From Tamlana sp038148895 (GTDB lineage Bacteria > Bacteroidota > Bacteroidia > Flavobacteriales > Flavobacteriaceae), in assembly GCA_038148895.1 (NCBI GenBank), contig JBBVGQ010000004.1: a stretch of 64,000 bases of DNA; one strand, 5' to 3'. Numbering within the stretch: position 1 is the first letter of the stretch; the number at the start of each line of letters is the position of its first letter. This document shows positions 52,459-60,843 of the stretch, in pieces. The position numbers and the translations under genes are program-made. Below the pieces are notes generated by a model, which saw only the letters and a program-made list of their open reading frames with translations, was not told the origin of the DNA and ran no database searches.

Positions 52459-53026
52459 AATTATTGTACCGTTTCAAAAGATATTGTGCCAATTTACTGA
52501 ACAGTACCCCTGAAAAAGCACCAAACGCCAATCCGCAAAGAATATCCAAAGGATAGTGAACGCCAATATAAATTCGGCTATAAGCCACGACCAAACTAAC
52601 TGAAATTAAAACATAAATCAGTTTTTTGTAATAGGGCCTTAATAACAGTCCGCCAAAAACAGCAACTGCCATAGAATTTGAGGCATGCCCTGAAAAGAAC
52701 CCATATTTTCCACACCGCACGGCAATAAAACGTAATTGGTCAGCAATATCGGTGTTTCCGCAAGGTCTCGGTCTGGCAAAACCACGTTTGAACAGGTTTG
52801 TAATTTGATCAGTAAACGTTATCATTAATGCAACAAGAAGAATTAGGATTAATACTGCTTTCAATCCAAATTTTTTATAAAAAAGATAAAACAACACTAT
52901 AGCAAAAAAACTACCAAAAAATAATTTATTAGTTATAATTAGCCAAAGACTGTCCCATTTTGGTGACCCTAAATTATTTAGGAAGAGGAACAGTTCGGTA
53001 TCGTATTCTATAAGTTTTTCAATCAT
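52448..53026 (-). CDS. PAP2-family membrane phosphatase
   Basis: A 192-residue, about five-helix integral membrane acid phosphatase. The motifs are KRGFARPRP, SGHASNS (here preceded by FF instead of the usual P) and SRIYIGVHYPLDI. The last histidine and aspartate match the catalytic triad of the family. It probably dephosphorylates a lipid such as undecaprenyl or phosphatidylglycerol phosphate; specificity is unknown. Confidence 0.9.
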   Translation of the reverse strand: MIEKLIEYDTELFLFLNNLGSPKWDSLWLIITNKLFFGSFFAIVLFYLFYKKFGLKAVLILILLVALMITFTDQITNLFKRGFARPRPCGNTDIADQLRFIAVRCGKYGFFSGHASNSMAVAVFGGLLLRPYYKKLIYVLISVSLVVAYSRIYIGVHYPLDILCGLAFGAFSGVLFSKLAQYLLKRYNNSIA

Positions 53027-53064
53027 TTTTAGTAGTATGATATCCTAAATTTGTTCCAAAAAAT

Positions 53065-53292
53065 CTAATCTTCGTATTTCGCTATCTCGTTATCATAAAA
53101 CTCGGTAGCCTGTTTAATGGCGTTTTCTGTTTCAGTTTGCAATTCTTTTTGGTCCTCGACATCAAAATCTTCAAACCATTCCACCTCGTCATTTTCAAGA
53201 TTAATAATGAACCTTGGAAATTCAGTATGAATAATAAAAATAGCATCTGGATAATCTGAATTATCGCCTAATATAAACTTTGGAAGAGACAT
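53065..53292 (-). CDS. Small acidic protein, unknown function
   Basis: A 75-residue acidic protein (SLPKFILGDNSDYPDAIFI at the start, DEVEWFEDFDVEDQ in the middle). It has no signal peptide or membrane segment. I recognise no named family, but it has a normal coding composition, good length and its own ATG, and lies 11 bp after the MATE gene on the same strand. I therefore accept it as a real gene of unknown function. Confidence 0.72.
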   Translation of the reverse strand: MSLPKFILGDNSDYPDAIFIIHTEFPRFIINLENDEVEWFEDFDVEDQKELQTETENAIKQATEFYDNEIAKYED

Positions 53293-53303
53293 GCTTTTTG
53301 GAA

Positions 53304-54680
53304 TTAATTATTGGACAAAATTAGCTTTTTAGTTAGATAATTAAATCGAATATACAATAAAATTGCTGCCGAGGTAAGTCCTGCCAGTAATCCCAACCAA
53401 ATACCGAAACTGCCATAAGTTTCTTCTTTTCCTAAAAACCAAGATATGGGGAACCCAACAACCCAATACGAAATAAAAACCAAAAACATGGGAACCTTTA
53501 CATCTTGAATACCCCTTAATGCACCTAAAGCGAGAACTTGCATGCTATCACTTATTTGAAATACCGCTGAAACCAATAATAATTTTGCCGCAATTTGCAT
53601 CACCTCTGTGTTGTCCAATGCATTTTCAATATCATTGTTGTCCAGATATAATTTAGGCAATTGTTTGTGGAAAATTAAAAATAAAATAGCGAACGTTATG
53701 GCAAAAATAATTCCGAGTAGAAAAATAGAATGGGCAATTCGGCGAAGTTCAAAGTAATTTTTCAATCCCTTTTGGTTCCCTACCCTTATCATTGCAGCCA
53801 CACTTAAACCCATGGCAACCATAAAGGTCATGGAGCTTAAATTTAGTGCTATTTGGTTGGCCGCTTGAGGATTTTTGCCAAGCAAACCACTAAGCCATAT
53901 GGCAGCGGTAAAAATAGCCACTTCAAAGAACATTTGCATCGCACTGGGTGTGCCGAGGTTTATAATCTTTTTTAACATTAATTTCTCTAAAACAAAAAAC
54001 TTGATATGGGTGACATAAGCTTTTGATTTTTCCTTTTGCTTCAATAAAAACCAAAGGTGCCCAACCATAACTATCCGTGAAACCAGTGTGCCATAAGCGG
54101 CTCCTACAATACCTAATTCTGGCATGCCAAACTTCCCAAAAATCAGTACATAGTTTAAAACCACATTAACAATATTTGCCAGAATTGTGGCATACATGGG
54201 AGGTTTTGTCATGGACAGACCATCACTAAACTGTTTAAATCCTTGAAAAATAATTAACGGAATTAAGGATACCGCTACCCAATCCAAATATGGTATGGCC
54301 AGCTCTACAACCTCTTCGGGCTGTTTCATCAAATGCATCAAGGGTTTGGCAAAAAACACCAACAAAAACAGTAAAACACCCAAAACTGTACATAAAAACA
54401 GCCCATGCTTGAATGATGATTTTCCTTTTTTGAAATTTTGTTCAGCATCTGCCTCAGCGATTAAGGGTGTTATAGCCGTTGAAAACCCAATGCCCAAAGA
54501 CATGGCAATGAACATAAAACTATTACCCAAAGAAACTGCTGCAAGCTCAGCACTTCCCAACTGACCAACCATAACGTTATCGACAAAACTGACAAAAGTA
54601 TGGCCAAGCATCCCCAACATAACAGGTGAAGCAAGGTTCCAGTTGTACTTAAATTCTTTGGTGTAATTAGCCAATTTCAT
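53304..54680 (-). CDS. MATE-family efflux transporter
   Basis: A 458-residue, about 12-helix multidrug and toxic compound extrusion antiporter. The N-terminal helix pair (GHTFVSFVDNVMVGQLGSAELAAVSLGNS) and the second-half equivalent (ALNLSSMTFMVAMGLSVAAMIRVGN) are typical. The cation- or drug-binding acidic residue is in SFVDNVMVG. ATG 54680 (MKLANYTKEF) is preferred to an in-frame start at 54725. Substrates are unknown. Confidence 0.92.
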   Translation of the reverse strand: MKLANYTKEFKYNWNLASPVMLGMLGHTFVSFVDNVMVGQLGSAELAAVSLGNSFMFIAMSLGIGFSTAITPLIAEADAEQNFKKGKSSFKHGLFLCTVLGVLLFLLVFFAKPLMHLMKQPEEVVELAIPYLDWVAVSLIPLIIFQGFKQFSDGLSMTKPPMYATILANIVNVVLNYVLIFGKFGMPELGIVGAAYGTLVSRIVMVGHLWFLLKQKEKSKAYVTHIKFFVLEKLMLKKIINLGTPSAMQMFFEVAIFTAAIWLSGLLGKNPQAANQIALNLSSMTFMVAMGLSVAAMIRVGNQKGLKNYFELRRIAHSIFLLGIIFAITFAILFLIFHKQLPKLYLDNNDIENALDNTEVMQIAAKLLLVSAVFQISDSMQVLALGALRGIQDVKVPMFLVFISYWVVGFPISWFLGKEETYGSFGIWLGLLAGLTSAAILLYIRFNYLTKKLILSNN

Positions 54681-54777
54681 GAGGCAAATGTAAACTATAC
54701 CCTTTGTTTTTGCGAATATTATCAACCTCTTTTATGTTGATAACGCATTAACAAATGTTAATAAAAACAGAGAATAT

Positions 54778-54939
54778 TGTCAGATATTTACTCTTTTTTT
54801 GTATCTTTACTTAATTCTCTTTAAAACTAAATAGCAGGCTACGAGACAGTTAAGTTTTATATTGATAGGGATTTAAAATATTAAAAACTTAAAGTTTCAA
54901 ATTATGGGGAGGAAAGAAATTTCCTCCTCTTTTGTTTTT
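54778..54939 (+). ncRNA. Candidate small RNA with promoter and terminator
   Basis: On the plus strand a TTG (54778-54780) is 21 bases from TATCTTTA (54802-54809), a near match to a Bacteroidota promoter. About 90 bases downstream is a strong terminator. Between them is a hairpin: TTAAGTTTT (54850-54858) with AAAACTTAA (54884-54892) and an inner ATATT/AATAT. The transcript would be about 120 nt. No convincing coding frame exists; the only ATG (54904) opens a 15-codon frame in the terminator. It does not match any RNA family I can name with confidence. Confidence 0.4.
54908..54939 (+). terminator. Rho-independent terminator of the candidate small RNA
   Basis: GGAGGAAA (54908-54915), a GAAA loop and TTTCCTCC (54920-54927) form a perfect 8-bp hairpin with a GNRA-type tetraloop. 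It is followed on the plus strand by TCTTTTGTTTTT. The minus strand lacks a T-run after the stem, so it serves a plus-strand transcript, not the minus-strand gene ending at 54948. Confidence 0.8.
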
Positions 54940-54947
54940 AGCGTATG

Positions 54948-55889
54948 CTAAATTTCTGGAATGTTTTTTTGTGCCTCTTCAAATTCCTCAATGATTTCAG
55001 CAACAATTTGGGCAACTGGTTTAATGTCATTTATCAATCCAGAAATTTGCCCAATTTCCAATTCGCCTTCTTCCAAATCACCTTCAAACATGCCTTTTTT
55101 GGCCCTTGCCCTTCCCAATAATTCCCTTAACTCCTCAACAGTTGGTGATGTTTTGTAAAGTGCTTGGACATCATTATAAAATTTGTTTTTTATCAATCTA
55201 ACTGGAGCCAATTCTTTTAAGGTGAGTTGGGAATCTCCCTCTTTGGCATTAACAATGGCTTGCTTAAAATTAATGTGCGCCGAACTCTCTTGGCTGGCTG
55301 CAAACCGACTTCCTATTTGCACACCATCTGCACCTAGAATCATCGTTGCCAACATGGCCCTGCCTGTTGCAATTCCACCAGCCGCTATCAAAGGAATATT
55401 TATTTTCTCTTTCACCATTGGGATTAGAGCCAAGGTTGTAGTTTCATCTCTTCCGTTATGTCCACCGGCTTCAAATCCTTCGGCTACTATAGCATCAACC
55501 CCAGCATCTTGGGCCTTTAGCGCGAACTTCACACTACTTACCACATGAACAACCGTAATACCACGTTCTTGCAACCAGCCTGTCCACGTTTTTGGATTTC
55601 CTGCCGATGTGAATACAATTTTTACGCCTTCCTCAACAATAATATCCATAAGTTTTTCAATATCTGGATACAACATCGGAACGTTTACACCAAAAGGTTT
55701 GTTGGTCGCTTTTTTACATTTTTGAATATGCTCCCTGAGCACTTCTGGATACATAGAACCCGCTCCTATTAACCCTAAAATTCCAGAATTACTAGAAGCT
55801 GAAGCCAATCGCCAACCACTGTTCCAAACCATGCCAGCTTGAATGATGGGATAATTAATATTGAATAATTTAGTGATTTTATTTGCCAT
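54948..55889 (-). CDS. Nitronate monooxygenase / 2-nitropropane dioxygenase family
   Basis: A 313-residue FMN-dependent TIM-barrel enzyme that oxidises alkyl nitronates, or in the FabK branch reduces enoyl-ACP. It has the start INYPIIQAGMVW, the central GVDAIVAEGFEAGGHNG with the catalytic-type histidine, and IPLIAAGGIATGRAMLATMILGADGVQIGSRF. The GGHNG form favours nitronate monooxygenase, but the two branches are hard to separate by eye. Its ATG overlaps the protease stop by one base (TAATG). Confidence 0.87.
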   Translation of the reverse strand: MANKITKLFNINYPIIQAGMVWNSGWRLASASSNSGILGLIGAGSMYPEVLREHIQKCKKATNKPFGVNVPMLYPDIEKLMDIIVEEGVKIVFTSAGNPKTWTGWLQERGITVVHVVSSVKFALKAQDAGVDAIVAEGFEAGGHNGRDETTTLALIPMVKEKINIPLIAAGGIATGRAMLATMILGADGVQIGSRFAASQESSAHINFKQAIVNAKEGDSQLTLKELAPVRLIKNKFYNDVQALYKTSPTVEELRELLGRARAKKGMFEGDLEEGELEIGQISGLINDIKPVAQIVAEIIEEFEEAQKNIPEI

Positions 55890-57517
55890 TAGTACTTTAT
55901 CAATTTAATAGCCTTGGTATTTCTAGATGAAGTTATTCGTGCCATGTACATCCCTTGGGGTAAAAAATCCAAATCAATAGTTTGGAGTTCATTAGTTGCA
56001 ACATAGATTTCCTTTAAAAATTTTCCCAAAGCATTAAATAACTGAAAGGTTACCGTGTTTTGATTTGATGTTAATTTTAGATAAAGTTTATCCTTCACCG
56101 GGTTTGGATAATATTCAACAATAAGATTACCCGGAAGATTTGTGCCATTTGGTAATTCTCCATCCACCACAGCCCTGAAATTGGGTATTCCATAACCCAG
56201 AAAATAATCTGGGGAAGAATATTGAGAAGATGACTCCCTAATCAACTGCATGATTTCGGCGTTGGTTCTATCAGGCATGGCTTGCCACAAACATGCCACA
56301 CCACCAGCCAAAATCGGAGCACTAAATGATGTTCCATTACCAGAATAAATGCCATCATTTTCGGCAATTATGAAGCTCGCTTGCCCTTGGGCAACCACAT
56401 CGGGTTTTTGAGTGGGTTGATTATTACTGCCCACTGAGCTAAAGGAGGCGTAATTACCATTACTATCCACAGCCCCGACAGAAAGTACATTAGGCGAATC
56501 AGCAGGCGCCCCAACTCCACCATTACCGGAATTGCCTGCAGAAACCACCAATAACATGCCTTTTTCAAAAGCAATATTGGCTCCTTTTGAGATAAATGCC
56601 GTATGTCCATTTAAATTTGCAGCAGTATGTGAATAGTTTGGATTGTCATAAGAAGTATATCCCAAAGAAGTATTGATTATATCTACCCCCAAACTATCCG
56701 CCCTTTCGGCAGCTTCAACCCAATAACTTTCTTCAACGGGGTTTTCACTGGTAGCATCTTCCGTAATGAACAGATAGCACGATGCATCTGGTGCAGTGCC
56801 TACATATTGTGACCCGCCTTCCAAATAGCCAGCCATACAACTTAAAACATATGTACCGTGTCCGCTGGTTGTGTTAGTATAAACATCAGTATCCCTGTTT
56901 ACAAAATCATACGCACCTAAAATATTATTGGCATCTCTTAACCTTTGAAAACCATTCATGCTATTGACATTTGGAAAACCGGCATCAAGAACCGCAACGG
57001 TCATACCAGCCCCGGTATAGTCCAAAACATGTAAATCATCTACCTTCAGCATTTGTACTTGATTTAAAGCACTACCATATTCAAAAAATGTTAATGTACT
57101 TTCTAATTTAGATTTTAATTTTTGTTTTGAAGGTTCAATATTATTGGAACTTCTGTTCAAACTTTTATTAGCAAAATCTATAGAACTGACAAAGCTTAGC
57201 TCCAAAAGTCCAGAAATGTCAGCTTGACTACCACGAACATGAACCGCATTCAGCCATTTAGATTTAGCCATCACTGTTATACCTGTGGTAATTTTTAATT
57301 GGGAAATATAATTTTCGTTAACCGGAACATCGCGTTCATCAACAGCCACACCATATCTGGATTTTCTATCGATTGCTTTTTGGGTAAGGATGGTAATTGG
57401 ATTGGCTATAGAATTTGACACGTTTTCTTTATCAACCAAATAAACCCATGCATCTTCTTGGGCAAAGGTTAAAAGTTGAAATAAAAGGAAACTGCAAAAT
57501 ACTATTCCTTTAGTCAT
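55889..57517 (-). CDS. T9SS-exported subtilisin-like serine protease
   Basis: A 542-residue S8 peptidase. After a signal peptide (GIVFCSFLLFQLLTFAQ) comes a proregion of about 130 residues, then the catalytic Asp in VAVLDAGFP, His in SGHGTYVLSCMAG, Asn in VVSAGNSGNGG, and Ser in NGTSFSAPILAGG. The last ~80 residues (VEYYPNPVKDKLYLKLTSN, GMYMARITSSRNTKAIKLIK) are a type A type IX secretion sorting domain, so it is released outside the cell or placed on the surface. It reads through TAATG into the nitronate monooxygenase gene. Confidence 0.94.
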   Translation of the reverse strand: MTKGIVFCSFLLFQLLTFAQEDAWVYLVDKENVSNSIANPITILTQKAIDRKSRYGVAVDERDVPVNENYISQLKITTGITVMAKSKWLNAVHVRGSQADISGLLELSFVSSIDFANKSLNRSSNNIEPSKQKLKSKLESTLTFFEYGSALNQVQMLKVDDLHVLDYTGAGMTVAVLDAGFPNVNSMNGFQRLRDANNILGAYDFVNRDTDVYTNTTSGHGTYVLSCMAGYLEGGSQYVGTAPDASCYLFITEDATSENPVEESYWVEAAERADSLGVDIINTSLGYTSYDNPNYSHTAANLNGHTAFISKGANIAFEKGMLLVVSAGNSGNGGVGAPADSPNVLSVGAVDSNGNYASFSSVGSNNQPTQKPDVVAQGQASFIIAENDGIYSGNGTSFSAPILAGGVACLWQAMPDRTNAEIMQLIRESSSQYSSPDYFLGYGIPNFRAVVDGELPNGTNLPGNLIVEYYPNPVKDKLYLKLTSNQNTVTFQLFNALGKFLKEIYVATNELQTIDLDFLPQGMYMARITSSRNTKAIKLIKY

Positions 57518-57534
57518 AATTTTTTTATGACAAT

Positions 57535-58722
57535 TTACGAAATAACTCCTGATCCTACCAACTCATCTTCAATATACCAAGCCACAAACTGGCCTTCGGT
57601 TATTGCGGATTGAAAATTTTCAAATTCAACATATAAGCCAGAATCTACTTTATGAAGGGTTGCCTTTTCAAGAGGTTGCCTGTAACGAATTCGGGCTTTT
57701 ACATGCATGGTTTCATCAACGGCCAGCTCTAAATCTTCACGAATCCAATGTATTTCTTCGTTGTTTACAAACAAGGCTTTTTTTAACAGACCGGGATGCT
57801 CCTTCCCCTGACCCGTGTAGATTATGTTTTCCTCAACATCGGTATCAATAACAAATAAAGGCTCAACCGTACCGCCAACGGCAAGTCCTTTACGCTGCCC
57901 TTTGGTAAAGTAGTGCGCGCCTTGATGCTTACCTACTATTTTACCATAATCCAGTTTGTAGTTTATCTTTCTTGATAGATATTTTAATTTCTCCTCTTCG
58001 GAATCAAAATGGGTTTCAACAGTTTTAAAAATGTCTTGTTCTTTTGGAATTTCAACAATAACACCTTCTTTTGGCTTTAATTGTTGCTGAAGAAAATCCG
58101 GCAATTTCACTTTACCAATAAAACATAGACCTTGTGAGTCCTTTTTTTCAGCAGTAACCAAATCCAATTTTGAGGCGATTTCTCGCACCTCAGGTTTAGT
58201 CAATTCACCGATTGGAAATAAAGATTTGGCCAATTGTTCTTGCGATAATTGACATAGAAAATAGGATTGATCTTTATTGCCATCAACACCTGCCAACAAT
58301 TGGTAAATGTCTTTACCATCTTTTTGAATAATCCCTTTTCTGCAATAATGCCCGGTGGCCACATAGTCTGCACCCAACTCCAGAGCAATTTTCATGAAAA
58401 CATCAAACTTAATTTCCCTATTGCAAAGCACATCGGGGTTTGGTGTTCTACCTTTTTCATATTCATGGAACATGTAATCGACTATGCGTTCTTTATACTG
58501 CTCGCTTAAATCGACAGTTTGAAAAGGGATGCCTAATTTTTCAGCAACCAACATAGCATCATTGCTATCGTCCAACCATGGGCATTCATTGGAAATGGTA
58601 ACGGAATCATCATGCCAGTTTTTCATAAACAAACCAATAACCTCATAGCCCTGCTCTTTTAGCAAGTATGCTGCTACACTGGAATCTACCCCGCCTGAAA
58701 GTCCGATAATTACCCGTTTCAT
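57535..58722 (-). CDS. mnmA: tRNA-specific 2-thiouridylase
   Basis: A 395-residue enzyme that makes 2-thiouridine at position 34 of Lys, Glu and Gln tRNAs. The PP-loop is GLSGGVDSSVAAYLL at residue 7. The catalytic cysteine pair is in NPDVLCNREIKF and DSQGLCFIGKV. The central and C-terminal beta domains follow. ATG 58722 is preferred to an in-frame start at 58752, since MKRVIIGLSGG is the family start. Confidence 0.96.
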   Translation of the reverse strand: MKRVIIGLSGGVDSSVAAYLLKEQGYEVIGLFMKNWHDDSVTISNECPWLDDSNDAMLVAEKLGIPFQTVDLSEQYKERIVDYMFHEYEKGRTPNPDVLCNREIKFDVFMKIALELGADYVATGHYCRKGIIQKDGKDIYQLLAGVDGNKDQSYFLCQLSQEQLAKSLFPIGELTKPEVREIASKLDLVTAEKKDSQGLCFIGKVKLPDFLQQQLKPKEGVIVEIPKEQDIFKTVETHFDSEEEKLKYLSRKINYKLDYGKIVGKHQGAHYFTKGQRKGLAVGGTVEPLFVIDTDVEENIIYTGQGKEHPGLLKKALFVNNEEIHWIREDLELAVDETMHVKARIRYRQPLEKATLHKVDSGLYVEFENFQSAITEGQFVAWYIEDELVGSGVIS

Positions 58723-58739
58723 TATTAAAAATTGATGTG

Positions 58740-58747
58740 CAAAGATA
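58740..58747 (-). promoter_or_regulatory. Possible -7 element before mnmA
   Basis: On the minus strand TATCTTTG (58747-58740) matches TAnnTTTG exactly and lies 17 bases before the ATG at 58722. This also supports the shorter start, because the alternative start at 58752 would lie upstream of it. No clear -33 TTTG is seen. Confidence 0.4.
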
Positions 58748-58843
58748 CACATTATTAGCCTATTCTTTTATAGTTTAATCACATCGGAAATAAATCACTA
58801 CAATCATTTTGTTTAATATTTTTTAAAATAAATGAAACAAAAA

Positions 58844-58876
58844 TTTGGAACTTTGTTTACTTTTTTTATATTTTTG
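58844..58876 (+). promoter_or_regulatory. Bacteroidota-type promoter before FAS1 lipoprotein gene
   Basis: TTTG (58844-58847) is followed after 21 bases by TATTTTTG (58869-58876), a full TTTG/TAnnTTTG pair with normal spacing. The start codon is 26 bases further on. This is the best promoter of this type that I see in the window. Confidence 0.55.
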
Positions 58877-58902
58877 TTAAACAAAAAATTAAAACTTGTA
58901 TT

Positions 58903-59886
58903 ATGAAAAGATTAAGAGCCATTCAAAAATTAGTAATCGTTTTAATAACGACAAGCCTAGTTGTTTCATGTAGTAATGATGACGACAACACCGTAACTGG
59001 GCCAACCTTAAACATTGTTGAAACCGCCCAATCAGTTAATGATTTAAGTATTTTGGTTGACGCCGTAGTTCAAGCTGGGTTAGTAAATGCCTTAACTGCT
59101 TCTGGAGATAAAACTGTTTTAGCGCCCACCAATGAAGCATTTACAGACTTTTTAGCCGAAAAGGGATTTAGCTCGCTTGCTGAAGTTCCCAACGATGTGT
59201 TAACTCAAATCTTATTGAACCATGTAATTGCTGGCGCCAACATTTCATCATCAGCCCTCATAGGAAACACAGGCTATGCCAATACCATGGCTAGTGGACC
59301 GAACGGAACAAATTTGAGTCTTTTCTATGATGGCACCTCCGGAGTGATGTTTAATGGGACAGCTAAAGTTGCAATGCCTGATGTTTTAACAACAAATGGT
59401 GTTGTTCATGTAATCGATAAAGTAATTGATCTTCCTACCATCGGAACGTTTGCGACTACAAATCCAAATTTATCGGTTTTGGTAGACGTGTTGGCTTATG
59501 CCGATTCCGGAACACCAACTGTTTCATATATTTCTACGGTATCAGATGCTATGGCCGGACCATTCACTGTATTTGCACCAACCAATGATGCTTTTGTAGC
59601 ATTATTGGCAGAGTTGAAAGTTTCTGCTTTATCTGAAGTAGAAACCTCAACTGTTGATGCCGTGCTTTTACATCATATTGTAAATGCCAATGTGCAATCC
59701 AATCAATTAACCAGTGGTGAAGTCGGTACATTAGGAGGTCCGATTACTGCGGATGCAACTGCCTTTACCCTCACAGATGCCAATGGCAGAATGAGCAACA
59801 TTGTAACAACATTAGTAGATATTCAGGGTATTAACGGGGTGGTTCACGTTATAGACCGCGTTATACTTCCTGATTTAGAACAATAA
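58903..59886 (+). CDS. Fasciclin (FAS1) domain lipoprotein
   Basis: A 327-residue surface or periplasmic lipoprotein (lipobox region TSLVVSCSND, Cys at about 23). It contains two FAS1 adhesion domains: about residues 35-175 (DLSILVDAVVQAGLVNALTA, TVLAPTNEAFTDFL, NGVVHVIDKVI) and about 180-325 (NLSVLVDVLAYA, FTVFAPTNDAFVALLA, NGVVHVIDRVI). Such proteins mediate adhesion or matrix binding. It has its own promoter and terminator and is flanked by genes on the opposite strand. Confidence 0.93.
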   Translation: MKRLRAIQKLVIVLITTSLVVSCSNDDDNTVTGPTLNIVETAQSVNDLSILVDAVVQAGLVNALTASGDKTVLAPTNEAFTDFLAEKGFSSLAEVPNDVLTQILLNHVIAGANISSSALIGNTGYANTMASGPNGTNLSLFYDGTSGVMFNGTAKVAMPDVLTTNGVVHVIDKVIDLPTIGTFATTNPNLSVLVDVLAYADSGTPTVSYISTVSDAMAGPFTVFAPTNDAFVALLAELKVSALSEVETSTVDAVLLHHIVNANVQSNQLTSGEVGTLGGPITADATAFTLTDANGRMSNIVTTLVDIQGINGVVHVIDRVILPDLEQ

Positions 59887-59953
59887 AATTAGTTTGGTTT
59901 GTTGATTATAGGCAATACTTAATTATTCCCATAAAATTGCCTATGAAAGAGAG

Positions 59954-59981
59954 CGCCTTGAGAAATTAAGGCGTTTTTTTT
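59954..59981 (+). terminator. Terminator of FAS1 gene, overlapping ywqK-like stop
   Basis: CGCCTT (59954-59959) pairs with AAGGCG (59968-59973), followed by eight T on the plus strand. The stem region contains the TAA stop and last codons of the minus-strand YwqK gene (stop at 59966-59968), so the hairpin is shared between a terminator and coding sequence. Confidence 0.8.
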
Positions 59982-60670
59982 ATTGGCTTTGGCACATAGC
60001 TGAAATTTTCTTCATTTACCAATTTTCCATGTTCATAGTACTTCCAAACACCATCCTTCTTTCCTCTTTTGTACGTTCCTTCAGAAATTAATTCTCCTTG
60101 CGCATTAAAAAACTTGGCTTTACCATGAAGCTCATCATCTTCATACACATAGGATTTTAAAAGCACCTTGTTTTCGGAATACCATAAAGATTCTCCATAC
60201 AATTTTCCAGCAACATAAGTCTGTTTTTCAGCAACCTGTCCGTTTGGATAATAAACTAAACGTTCCCCATCCAACTCGCCTTTGTTATTGTAATGCTCCA
60301 AAATGAGCAGCCCGTCTGTGTATTTTTGATAATATTTCCACTCGCCAACATAAGTTCTACCATCCATTTGTCCCTCACTAACCAGCTTACCTGTTGACGT
60401 AAAGAATTTAACTTCCACCAAATTATTATAGGTATTAAACAGTTTGGTGGCAGACAATACGGCCTTATTTCTATATTTTTTGTAAAACTTAAAAAGGCCT
60501 ATTTCCTTACCATGGGAAAACTCGCCTTCATACCTTAAAATATCGGTGTTATCGTAGTTCTTTTTCCATTTGCCGTGTCGTTTTCCTTCCGAGTCAAGTT
60601 GATTGAAGGTTTGTGCCAACAAAAAATTTACTGACATGAGAAAGACTAAAAGGCTATATGTAAATTTCAT
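59966..60670 (-). CDS. YwqK-like MORN-repeat protein
   Basis: A 234-residue exported protein (signal YSLLVFLMSVNFLLAQ) with at least six MORN-variant repeats such as DSEGKRHGKWKKNYDN, GELDGERLVYYPNGQVAEKQ, GELISEGTYKRGKKDGVWKYYEHG. Family name YwqK antitoxin is conventional, but no toxin is adjacent. In Bacteroidota these are common exported proteins of unknown role. Confidence 0.85.
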   Translation of the reverse strand: MKFTYSLLVFLMSVNFLLAQTFNQLDSEGKRHGKWKKNYDNTDILRYEGEFSHGKEIGLFKFYKKYRNKAVLSATKLFNTYNNLVEVKFFTSTGKLVSEGQMDGRTYVGEWKYYQKYTDGLLILEHYNNKGELDGERLVYYPNGQVAEKQTYVAGKLYGESLWYSENKVLLKSYVYEDDELHGKAKFFNAQGELISEGTYKRGKKDGVWKYYEHGKLVNEENFSYVPKPIKKTP

Positions 60671-60741
60671 TCTTAATCAAATTTTTGCATTTGCCGAAAT
60701 TATAAAATACTAACGACTGTTTTAGTGTTTTCGTGTAACAA

Positions 60742-60773
60742 AAAAACTGCCAAAATAGATTCTGACAGTTTTT
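60742..60773 (-). terminator. Terminator of yidC
   Basis: AAAAACTG (60742-60749) pairs with CAGTTTTT (60766-60773), with two further pairs across one mismatch. On the minus strand it ends in a T-run, 70 bases after the yidC stop. Confidence 0.7.
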
Positions 60774-60805
60774 TAAAATTTTTATGATGTGAATTGAAAT
60801 AACGC

Positions 60806-60828
60806 TTCTACTGCGCTCAGCGTGACAA
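60806..60828. repeat. Possible intergenic repeat fragment
   Basis: The stretch with ACTGCGCTCAGCGTGACA looks like a type of GC-richer intergenic repeat that flavobacterial genomes scatter between genes. A related word, in the reverse orientation, AAACTGAGCGAAGTC, lies at 62762-62776 on the other side of yidC. I could not confirm a longer match. Confidence 0.25.
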
Positions 60829-60843
60829 TATCATAATAACAAA

